This document shows positions 1-11,622 of a stretch of 64,000 bases of DNA, in pieces. The position numbers were made by a program, and so were the translations under genes. The notes below the pieces were generated by a model. That model was given only the letters and a program-made list of their open reading frames with translations. It was not told the origin of the DNA and made no database searches. Each line of letters starts with the position of its first letter. The first letter of the stretch is position 1. This DNA comes from Cordia subcordata (taxonomy: Eukaryota > Streptophyta > Magnoliopsida > Boraginales > Cordiaceae). The stretch is taken from NCBI GenBank assembly GCA_028554755.1, contig JAPTOF010000005.1:20806001-20870000 (forward strand), given 5' to 3'.

Positions 1-3000
1 AATTATGCGATAGAACATCTTGTGCTAACTTTGTTTTGCAACTAAAAGGGGATCATGGACTAGCCCGAAAATATGAATTATTGAATGAATGAATGAATGA
101 ATGCCATTATTTATTTATTTATTGTTTTGATCTATTGATTTTGTATTTTTTAAATGGGGCTTGCATGCCTCTTTCCCCGCTTGTAACCTAATTATAATGG
201 ATATATCCAGATAGATTAGAAATTTTTATGCTTATGTAATCGAAGATCAAAATTTAGAATCAGGAGTTAATGGGCCTAAATCCAAGAAAGGAGTTCCAAT
301 AAGACTAAAAGGAAATTGCAGCCCACAACAACCTCCAATGTTGGGTCAAACCAAATAGTGCCTCAAGTTGATCCAGATTTCCTAGTCCATGATCAGCCCA
401 ATTATGCATGCTTTAATTATGTTAATAATTATAATAAATACATGTCATATTTGATGCTCTATTTATTTCTATAAATTAAAAATAAAAGCATGTGAAAGGT
501 GAAACTTTAATTAAAGATCGATGAATCTTCCCAAGCAAAGTTATTAAGCCAGTAAGTTGCAAAAGCGTGATATAATATGTGATTCTAAGAGTGTACGAAT
601 CATGAGCAACAATAGAAAGAGACCCATGCAAAGATCTAAACAACAATATCCCTTATATTCATATGCATATTTAACCGCATATAAACATCGACCTGCATTA
701 TGCTAATAACGTTTACCCTCTTTCTTAGTTTTTTTTTTCTTTTTTTTTTTTTCAGTCTTGAGAAAATGTTTCATAATGTTCACACGTTGCTTTGTTTGTC
801 TAGGGTTGTCGTTTGGTTGACACACCGCAACTTGGCTTTTGACCCACGTGACAATTTTGAACACACACAACATTTATTTGGTCACTCTCACCTATAACTA
901 AATGACTAACTTCCATTAAGATTCACTGAATTTTACGTGGCATTTAATTTTTTCTTAACCAAATGAGAATCTATTTAAGAGGGTTTTGGCAGAGAAGCAC
1001 CCAAAATAAAAAATTAGTGAATTTTTTTTTTTTATTTTGAGTGTTTAAAAGCACTCAAATAAAACTACTCATTTCTTCCTTAATGATCTTTTCCTTTTAG
1101 GTTTACACAATTAGGCATATAATTCACTATTTTTTTCATGCTCATTGTAGAAAACCTCTATCTTATTGTCTTTCTGTGAAAGTAAGTGTCCCAGTAGATT
1201 CAAGAGTAGTTCAAGTTATTAAAACTATTTTCTCACCTAATGAGTCTAAATTTCATGCATGAGGGATGAAGAATTGGGTTGGGGAGGGAAGTATAAATAA
1301 AATAAAGAGCTTCAAAGTAAAGCTAGCTTATAAAAGATAATTCAATCCAAGTTTCCACAATATTGTATGCAAGAAAAGAAGGGGAAAAAACTGAAAAGCT
1401 TGCAAATTCTAGTAAGTTGAAAAACATGATTGTCATGCTCAATAACTAAAAATTAAGAATATTGGCAGGGGTGAAACAAAGTTCAATGATATATGGTATT
1501 ACTATAGAAACTAACCATATTAGGATATATAATAGTAAGAAACTTATAGAAATCGAAAACCTTCTTGAGAAGTTTTAATTACTAAAAACAACCATATTAC
1601 TAGTGTATCATTGAGAATTGCAATTATATTACTAAATTTTGAAACTCACTGAATTCGGGTAATAAAATACTAGAAACGTTTTTATTATTATTGTTATTGT
1701 GTTACAATTATTCATAAATGCAACTACTTCACAAAATTGAACTACACTCTCAACTACAAACTTTACACTTTAATTAGTTATATACATACGGGTAAGGATC
1801 CTCTTCTTTTTAGGTTCTATTATTTTCGAGATGAGACATATTACAGACCATTATATTTTGTCTATTAAAATCTGAACCGTCACATTCGAATTAATAAATT
1901 AATAAGTTTTGAAAAGGTAGTTAAAATAAAGTTTGAGATGAGTGACTAAGATGTTCTTGGACAAAGCCTATGACCTAATAATATACGCCATCTAGAAAAT
2001 GGGAGATCCAAAAAAGAAAGAGTCAAAACACCGAACTGAATCATATTTACTTTTCACCACTTGCAATTTAACAATACAAGTTGTAAAGTGAACCATGAAT
2101 TTACTGCTAAAAAACTATCAAAACTAAAGAAAAAAGGAGAATGAGAGAAGAAATTAGAATGAGAAAAGTGATAAGAATGATTTCTGTTGACCTTGATGTG
2201 TATACAACTTATAAGGTCCTATTTATAAGAATATAATTACTTGTTCTTTAAAATTTTTCCTTTACAATTATAGAGGGCTTTTGTGGCTTGAATTTGATTA
2301 TAACCCAATATTGCTTTATAGAACATGAATATCAACATAAAATTTACTTTTCACCATCTAGAAAATGGGAGAACCAAAAAAGTAGTCAAAAAACCAAATT
2401 GAATTAAGTTTACTTTTCACCACTTTAAATTTAAAAATATAAGTTGTAAAGTGAACCATGAATTTACTGCTAAAAAACTACCTTGATAAATTCTCTAGCA
2501 TATTCTTTGCACAAGTTACTGGGATTATGTTATTTAGCATCTTCAAGCAAGGTCAAAATATTGAAAAGAAAAACTAGCCCATGGGATATATTATTTAAGC
2601 ATCAAATGAGAGAATAAGAAGGTTGGGGGGGTTAAAATTCTCACTTTGGGTTAAATTAATGAAAAGAAAGACTCCACTTGAAGATTTGTTAATAACCAAT
2701 CATGCATGTCATAGTCTCTTTTAAGAAAATACTTCTCTTTTCCATAAAGGCACTTGGTAGTGGGCATTTCCCTTTTCAAGCCATTGAGTTTCTTTCTTAC
2801 AATATGTCCATCTTATCCTCCTCTTTAAAGCTATACCTTCAATGCTCCCAGTTGTTTTAAAAAGAACATACATAGACATGACATGAAATTAATTAATTTA
2901 TCTTAATGCAAGATTATAGTGAATTCATCTCAAAAGTTACGTCTCACTGTATTACCACATAAGAAGATGTTTCTACTTAAGTAATTAGAACTAGACAGTA

Positions 3001-6000
3001 TACGTTATGTTTTACAAACTTGGCCTCCATCCCCTATCGACTTGTCCCATTCCTACAAAATTTAAACCCAAGTAATTATTTCTGAAGAGGTAGTTTTCAT
3101 CACTTGAACTATCTCTGATCCCAAGCTAGATAGTATACGTAACAGGAAGACATAACTACTTTCAAACTCATCATAGCTAGTCATTATCCATCCATTCCAC
3201 CCAACTTATGGGGTCCAATTGTCTCAAAGTGCAAGCCTCAACAAGGGTTTTTCAGAAAGATAATTCAGCATTGGTCCAACAACATGGGTAAATGGAATAA
3301 TACATCCACCAATAAACTTGAGAATGACGAGGAGTCTGCTTAGTGTGAAATCGTGTCATAATGTCCAATCATGGTGTGTTTGATGCAAAGTGGATTAGGA
3401 AACTTGGTCACGTTAGTATGGTTTTTTTGTCCCCCCTTAAGCAAATTCTGTGAATGACTACTACATATGCTATATATCCTAATCGAGTAAGCTATATTGC
3501 TAATATTGTGCACTTTACAACAATATCATTAAACAAAAAACTATTGATTAAAATATGTATTACATCTAGTAATGGATCTAAAGAAAGAATACGTTTTTAA
3601 GACGTTTTGTTCGTAAAGATTAATTAAAGAGGAAAATGGCGACCAAAATTAGTAAATTTGTGAGTATTACATGATCTCTTTAGATTAAATACGAGATATT
3701 TGAAGTGTCAAACTACGTTGTGGGGTAACAAAGATTATCCGTACAAGTTTATATATGGTATATAGATGCCTCTTGTTTATAAAGGCAAATAGTGTAAAAT
3801 CTTTTAAGCCCAAGGGATCAAAGACCCAATCAGAAAGGAGAATAAAATTACTTTTGATTAAGATGCTATCTTATCAAGATTCTGAGTTTTGGTGGATCAA
3901 ACTGTTGTTAGACAACATAAATACTCAGTTAGCGTAAGATAAAGTTCATCGACATAGACTACCATTCCAGTTGGTTAGCACTTAGCATTTGAATTTTGTA
4001 TGTACACTATCACAAAACAACAACTACTTATAGAAAATTAAATACCCATACCATCTTCTAAGCATTTTCTTTGCATAACAGCATGCGCACTCTCTCAATT
4101 AGTTATGTATCCCATCGACTTTAAAATTGACTTAAATTTGAGATGTGGAGACTAATGAATTTCAAGTAAGTGTTGTACGTTACATTAAAAATGTATGACA
4201 AATTAAAAATGCAAAAGACCATTGACTTAAAGAATTGGTTATTGTAGAATCTCCAAGTTGCTCCATTCAAATTGCAAGGAAATAAAGGCTGAAAATAAGT
4301 CTCCAATGATGTAGAGACAGCAAAATTTATAGTAAAGGTCTTTAAATTGGCTTGATAGGGATGTGGTGCCGTCCTATGTTAACTTTACACAGCAGAAGCT
4401 TTGTCTTGAGTGTTGGAAGATTTTGTTATGTGGGGTCTTAGAGAAAATGTAATGCTGCTAATTAATGATTTAGAGCACAAGTAGCTTAATTATTGAGCAG
4501 CATAAGCCTACCTAGTTGCCTAACATGTATATATAGTGTGCTTCGAGCCATTAAATTTTTACTTGGTCATAGGTATCACCAATTTTTGAGAGATTATGTT
4601 GGATGTATACTAATATTACATTCTATTTTTTTTTTTCAAACATAAGGTCACGTCTTAATACGTGTTTGAAATTTTAATTACGATGGGCCGTTGCCTTATA
4701 CTACCAAACATTTTTTGGACACCTGGGATATTATTATTAATGGTTATTCCCTTTTTGATTAGGGTTTTGGAAGAATTATATTTTGTGGATTCTTTGAGCC
4801 TAGTCTGGATGGCTATGAGCTTGTTTGGTTTAGTAGATGTTAAAGAAGCATTGACTGAACCAAAAAGAAAGTAATGATTATGGTGGAAAGAAAAGCACTA
4901 TATCAGAGGCTCAACAACAAAACCAATTAGGTCAACATTTTTCCCACAAGGACATTATCAGTTCAATGCCACTAGTTATTTTTTTATTGTAAATTTCTTT
5001 GTCCGTTGTTAGCATAAATTTTTTATGCATAATGAGAGTTTTATATATCGAATTATCTTATAAACACACGTTTTTCGATCAAGATGTAAGTGGAGATTTG
5101 TTGCTAGACAACAAAATAAGCAATTAATTCTAAGTAATTAATTGAAATATCTTTATATAGGTGTCACTAGTTTGACTTGTTACTGCAATTACACAATGAA
5201 TATGACTAAGCATGAAAAAAAAAAAAAGACAAAGCAAGAGGAAGAAAATAAAGGGGTCAGATCAGTGCTCAAAAGTGGCAAGCCCATGGTTGCCCATCTT
5301 CCAATGTCAAAGTCAATAATTTCACTTCGTGAAAAAAGAATAACGCCTGATACAAGAACTTTTCATAATGCACAAAATTTAGACAATGACCATTAGATAA
5401 AATTTTCCATTCTTGATTTTAAGACAAACTAACAACATGGCTCGTACCCAACCCCAATCATTTTTTCTCGATCCTTAATTCATTTTACTTAAGAAAAATC
5501 ATAAAGTAAGAAAAATTTTTATGAAAATAATTGGAAAATTAAAGAAGTAGAGGCAATATATAATTAAAAAAGAAAATATAATTTTATTGCATCTTTGTTA
5601 TTACTCTTAATACAAAGACCTGTTTATAAGAATAACATAAGAGTAATTACATAATTTAAAACTTGCTTTAACTCACAATACATATCAAGTAAACATAAAT
5701 CACATATTAGTGTCTGTACAATAATAAATATAACTATAGATGAATACTCATAACTTAATAATTTCATGACAAAATTCATCATAATACTCATTTTTTTTCT
5801 TTTTGGTTCATTTTAACTAGTATTTATGAAGGAAAGAAAGCACTAATTTCCTCTCCTAAAAGAAAAGGAAAAAGTAGTTGAGAGGGGATGATTCTAACTC
5901 GAAATCATATTGCCAACCTCTAGGGATGGAAATGGTACTCCACTCCACCCTACTTCGTAAGAGTATCGGAGGGGATGGGGTTGGATTTTTGGCAAAAAAA

Positions 6001-7679
6001 ACCCCTATTAGGGGTGAGGTGATGTCTTCTGCCCCTAGTTACTATGGTACAGGGGTGAGTACGGATAAGGGCTTATTAACCCTACCTCGCCTTGTCTCGC
6101 CTTGCCCTACCTTGCCCCGCCCTACTCCATCTTGGTATATTTGTGTGTGTGCATGTGTGTGTATATATATATTTATTTTCTTTATTTAACTATATAATCT
6201 TACAGTTCTATTATAATTATTATATTAATGAATTTTTTTTTTCTAATTTAGTGGTGAAAATATCTTATGTGACTTTAAATATCAAAATTGAAATCTCCTT
6301 AACAACCCTTTGCTATGTTTTTTTTTGTTAGGATTTATTTATATATTATTAATAGGTAGGGGTTTAAACTAATAAAGGTTTTAATTCTATTTTATTTTAT
6401 TATTTTGCCCCATTGGCCTTGTTTACCGATGTCCCATATGGGCAGAACGGGTTTTTTTTCATTCGATAGGAACATGGATGGTGTAAAAGGTTTACTCAAT
6501 GCCAAGTATAAAATAAGAGCAGAGGCAAGAGTTTTTCTATCAGTTACAGAGTAAGGATTAACAAACCTGCCTCTACCCACTCCATTACTAGCGTTACCGA
6601 CCTCACAGGTGAACTTCAAAGCAAGTTCAACGACTAAGGCTTATATTACTTGATTTTCGATACTAGCTCATACCAATACCCTAGTCAAAATTTGCACACT
6701 TTACTTGAATTGGGTGCTTATAAGTACTGAAAATAAAAAGTTAACGATAAAAATATTTTATTTTGAGTACTTATAAGTACTTAAATAATCACTATCAAAC
6801 GCTTTCTTCTAGTCCGGTAAAGGCAGGAAGATTTTATCCTATACAGGGTACGTTTTGCCAAGGTCAAGCATGCAATTCCCGTACTTTCGAGGGATAGAAA
6901 ATCTAGGGATTATTCCCCTTTTTAGTATAATATATCCTAAAGTATATTATATTCTAAAACGTTCTATTTTTAAATACTTTCTCTTTCTAAATTTATTCTA
7001 GTTGAATGAAAATATATATAACATATTGACTAAAACTTTAAAAGCCTATATTACAGTATTTCTCTCAATCCTCTTTTCATAGATTACTCCAGAAAATCCA
7101 ATTTGAATAAATTCTCTTGATTTTTTTATCTTATCGAGAGTAGTAGTCAATTATAAAGAAAACAAAAATTTATAAACACCTAAGACTGAATAAGGGGTAA
7201 CTTTCATAAAATGAAATCGAGATCAACAACAGAAACATTTCTGTTAAACAGCCGATTTATATACAAAAGCTTTTTTGTAATTTTAGATACATCTAATACA
7301 AAATTCAAATATAACAAATAAATATGATTAACCAAATGATTCGGCAACTTTCTTTTTTTTTTTTTTTTGGCTTTGAACTAGAGTATTTCGAGCCATATTT
7401 AAACCGAAGAAGGAAAAGTTGTTCGGACAAATGCTTTTGGGGGATTTCTGTCTTTACCGACTGCTATCGACAAGCTATAGCAGGCTACAAGATTCTTTGA
7501 TCTCTTCCTCCCATAAAAACCATTTTAGTCCTCCATTTTTAAACTCAAACTACCAATAAGAGCTGGCTGATAATTTCTTACATCTCTCTTCATACTCAAT
7601 CTTTCTCGTACACGTTCTAGTCCCAGTCCTTTTTGTCTTTTCTTTATCTGAATAATCTGATCCTTAAGAGCAGCAGCTT
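1..7679. other. Intergenic, no gene recognised
   Basis: No open frame here resembles a known protein; the short frames are AT-rich and lack codon character. The stretch holds an (AATG)n run near 84-104, a direct repeat of about 130 bp (1988-2118 and 2353-2481, listed separately), and a G/C-richer patch near 5880-6130 with short CCTTGCC-type repeats. That patch looks like a fragment of a non-autonomous transposon but has no clear ends. The last 100 or so bases are presumably the 5' UTR and promoter of the downstream response regulator. Confidence 0.6.
1988..2481. repeat. Diverged direct repeat, two copies of about 130 bp
   Basis: The segments 1988-2118 and 2353-2481 align along their whole length with scattered substitutions and small indels. 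Both begin with CCATCTAGAAAATGGGAGA and end in GTGAACCATGAATTTACTGC followed by a run of A. They are 365 bp apart. No terminal TG...CA or target-site duplication was seen, so this is recorded as a segmental duplication and not as LTRs. Confidence 0.7.
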
Positions 7680-10600
7680 ATGATGGAGAGTACAGGCTTT
7701 TCTTCTTCAAGAACTGAAGCTTTCCCTGCAGGTCTACGTGTTCTCGTGGTTGATGATGATCTCACATGGCTGACGATTCTTGAGAAGATGCTTAAAAAGT
7801 GCTCCTATGAAGGTTATGATCACATAAAATGTTAGCCTTTTTTGCTTTTAAGCACTACTGAGAGACTGATCACGTTTAATGAAACTGGTTGTGAACAAAG
7901 TGACCTTGTTTGGTACTTATTTTTTGTTATGAAGTTCTTTTGATCACCTAAAACCATACCCTTTTGCTTTCACATGACACTATTTGAGTGATTGATCGTG
8001 TCAAAATCATCTAATTATGAACAAAATGTTTTTTTTCATCACCCCGCTTTTTATTGTTAACTAGAATTTTTAATCACATAAAATCATATTCTTTTGCTTG
8101 TTTGAGTTGATCTTGTTATAAACAAAATTGCTTTTGATTACCATATCTTTATTTGTTGTATGAAGATTTTAATCACATAAAATATTAGCCTTTTGCTTTA
8201 GTTCACTATTGAGTGATCACTGATTGTGTCAAAAGATTAGTAAACGAAATTTTATTTTATTTTTTTACCTTATATTTTATTTGTTGTATGAAGGTTTTGA
8301 TGACATAAAACCATACCCTTTAGCTTTTAACACAGTATTGATCACTGACTGATCTCGTGAAATGAGTCGATTATGGACAAAATGTTTTCTTTTTCATCCG
8401 ATCTTTGTGGTACTGCATGTGTTGAGTTTATTGCTATTTCAGTGTAGATTTGTTAGATTTTAGCTATGTTTAAGTGGTAGAATTTAGTGATCATGCTATT
8501 TTCAACTTATTACATTTAGGCATGTGGAACAATACAACCATGGTTGAAGAATATGAGTTGGAGTCTCATGTTATACACCAGTTTCTTTCCATGTGCAGAT
8601 CTCTAGAAAATTTTAAGCATAATAATTTCAATGACTAGTTATCTCTAATTCAAGATGACAAAGATAGACTTGGATTTAATAGAGAAATTCTTTTTGAGAA
8701 AATGATATCCTTGAGCATTTGTTGGGAATGTGATTGTTTTGATTGCTTCTGCCTCAACTTTCAAATTCCAAGAGGGGAAAATGAAGGAAAAGATTACAAA
8801 GGATAAGAAATCTCTAAATGAAATTTTGGTGACTGATATCGTTCTGGTCGATCTCATATTAAAGTTCTTACTTGAGACTGTCTCAAATTTTGGAGCAAAC
8901 GTTTATATAGTTTATCTCATATAGTGGGATAAGGTCTGGTTTAGCTTGATTTAGTTATTTGTATTCTCTTTTATATAGCTGATTTTTCTGTTTCAGTGAC
9001 CACTTGTGGTCTCGCAAGAGAGGCCCTGGACTTGCTTCGAGGAAGAAAAGATGGATTCGACATTGTAATCAGTGATGTGAACATGCCTGATATGGATGGT
9101 TTCAAGCTTCTGGAGCATGTTGGACTTGAGATGGATCTTCCTGTTATTAGTCAGTTCTGCCACTAACATTTGAGCTTTGTCTAGCGTCTGTAGTTATCCC
9201 ACACTTCTGATGTCGAAGTCTTGTACTTATGATTTCTGACCCTTTGCAGTGATGTCTGTTGATGGAGAGACGAGAAGGGTGATGAAGGGTGTTCAACATG
9301 GTGCGTGCGATTATCTTCTTAAGCCCATACGGATGAAAGAGCTCCGGAACATATGGCAGCATGTGTTGAGGAAAAGGATTCATGAGGTGAGAGATACGGA
9401 TTGCCACAGAGATTCTGATAGTCACGTTGGCCTAGAAGAAATTCAGATGATGTGCAATAGATTCGACCATGCAGACAATGCATACTTCCTTAGTGAAGCT
9501 GATTTTTCTTCGGGAAGGAAAAGAAAAGACAATGAAAACAAGCATAATGATAAAGAACACTCTGATACATCCTCAATGAAGAAGGCTCGAGTTGTTTGGA
9601 GTGTCGATCTTCACCAGAAATTTGTAAAAGCGGTTAATCAGATAGGATTTGATAGTAAGTTTTTCTCTAATTCTCACTCCCACATCCTTAGTCTTTGATC
9701 TTTATATGAGCAAAACTTCAGGAGAAACTTGTCTCATTTAGTTGGATCGAATGCTCTCCCCAGTGTAATAGATGCCCTGATCTAGTTCATGTTTGGCAGA
9801 AGTCGGTCCCAAGAAAATACTTGACCTGATGGGTGTGCCTTGGTTGACAAGAGAAAATGTTGCTAGTCATCTGCAGGTAAGATTCTGAGGTAACTGCTTA
9901 CTTTGTCATTAGTCATCATATACTATATCACCCTGTGTAGTTTCTATATCAGAAACCAGGCCCTCTTGGCTAAAATGGAATAATGGATCATCAAAAGTAA
10001 TGAAGTTGAGGTCTCTTGTCTTACTTGGAATCGATCTTATGGAGATCGTTTCCTTTTGCAGAAATATCGGCTTTACCTAACTAGGCTGCAGAAAGAGAAT
10101 GAGCTGAAGGCCTCTCTTGGCACAGCTAAACCCGCGGATCTTCCTCCAAGAGACCGCTCTGGAAATGTTTGCCTTCAGAATCATCCAAACATACAACAGG
10201 ATGATGTTACAAGTGGCAACTCGGACATTTCTTTAACAAAAAATCAAATGCAGAATGCTGATTGCAAAGTTCACGAGGGAGGAACGAAGGGAAATATTCC
10301 AATTCCAAATGCAAAACCAGTGAAAGCTTCAAGTGGAGATATTAGTGATTCTACAAAGAGCAGTGGTCGAAGGATGAGCCTCAATCCCTCTTTCCAAGCA
10401 CCTGAGTCAGATGGAACATATGCAGCTTCTGTCCCTGTGCAGTATTCTTGGACTTCCAAATGTCCACAAGTTCAGTTCAAACAAGAACCAGCTCATGCCC
10501 ATTTCCTGAATCATCTCAATCAAGTACCATTGCCTAGACCTGAACATCACGTACAAATTGATTGTTCAAAACCTAGTCCCTCCACCACGTCTAGACCTTC

Positions 10601-11051
10601 AAGCAGCATAGAAGATGAACTAGTCAACAGAGACCTCAGGCCTCCCTTTGTCAAAAGCAGAAGCTTAGGTATTGGGGAGGTATCTCCAGCTGGAAATGAA
10701 GTCGATTTGTTCTCCAGCAATTTGACAAATTGTCACACATTTGAACCAATTCCAAGTACTGCATGCAGCATAAAGAACTGTAGCTTTGATCAGTTTCTAC
10801 TAAATGATCTAGAATCTGCCCAGAGAAACCTGTTGTTGGGAAGCGGATCAGCTTTCGGATCTTTGGAAAAGGAATGGCAGAGTTATTCTCTTCACAGTGA
10901 TTTTAACCCGATAAATATTGGTCATGTGAATGCAGAACCTCTTGACTACATTGATCCAGAGCTCCTTGCAGTAGTCACACCCCCCATATATCAACCATTG
11001 AGGTTTGACTATGAGTATCCTGTTATAGATCAAAGTCTATCTATAGTGTGA
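7680..11051 (+). CDS. ARR11-like: Type-B two-component response regulator, ARR11-like
   Basis: A nuclear transcription factor that ends the His-Asp phosphorelay (cytokinin-type signalling) and binds DNA through a GARP/Myb-like domain. Coding exons: 7680-7812, 8997-9149, 9250-9654, 9800-9876 and 10062-11051, all GT-AG and in phase, giving 585 aa. The receiver domain spans about residues 19-130, with the acidic cluster D25-D27, phospho-acceptor D71 ([11 protein letters not shown]) and K120 (DYLLKP). A basic linker with RKRKD follows, then the GARP domain at about 195-255 ([15 protein letters not shown] ... [14 protein letters not shown]). A long Ser/Pro/Asn-rich C-terminal half follows. The MSVDGET loop and the C-terminal ending in DQSLSIV point to ARR11 rather than ARR1/2/10/12. 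All key receiver residues are present, so the protein is probably functional. Intron 1 (7813-8996) is repetitive; see the separate entry. Confidence 0.93.
7806..8420 (+). repeat. Degenerate tandem repeat in response-regulator intron 1
   Basis: Five diverged units start near 7806, 7928, 8059, 8159 and 8287 (spacing 122, 131, 100 and 128 bp). Each carries a version of TATGAAGGTTTTGATCACAT followed by AAAACCATACCCTTTTGC and a 'TGATCGTGTCAAAA' block. The first unit straddles the exon 1/intron 1 boundary, so the repeat includes the 5' splice site and the last exon bases. The fifth unit keeps an AAG|GTTTTG donor-like sequence. Confidence 0.7.
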
Positions 11052-11622
11052 CCCGATCATTGAACCCTTCACTTAAACACCTACATTGCAGAAATATATA
11101 AATTGCTACTCAAATCCCTGTAAAAGGTTCAATTTTCATTTAGATGGATTATAGCGTTCTAACCCCCAAAGTTTATGGGCATGGATGAGAACAAAATGTA
11201 CTGCAAAACGACAGAAAATGTCTAGCACAATAATCATGCTTCTGGTAATGCTTATGGTCTTTTATGCACAATAATCATTTTTTTGAGATGAGTGTGGTGG
11301 AGATTTATTTCATTTTAGAGATGATGATAATTGAAGTTAACTGAATGACAGATGGATCCTATATATGAACCACATAGAAAGAAAACTCGCATACTATAAC
11401 AGTAGTTATATTTAGAAGATATAGCACCAGCAATCTGCTGGGCAATAGATTCTAAAAAGTAACACAACACTAGTCGTCATACTCCTCATATTTAATATCA
11501 GCATACAACTAGTTTTTGTCTCAAAACAGCCATTAGCATGGAGCTTGAGTTGAGGGGCCAGCTATAGTTTCACGGTTCTTGTACATTTACATCTTTGACA
11601 GAGTACTCTTTTTTACTTCACG

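Noticed and set aside
700..897. Open frame rich in Phe/Leu
   Set aside because: Comes from a T-rich tract, resembles no protein and has no splice or codon support.
1988..2481. LTR pair of a tiny retroelement
   Set aside because: The two 130-bp repeats lack TG...CA ends, a polypurine tract and flanking duplications.
5878..6620. Protein-coding gene with two overlapping frames
   Set aside because: Short repeats such as CCTTGCCC generate the frames. No known domain, start context or splice pattern was seen.
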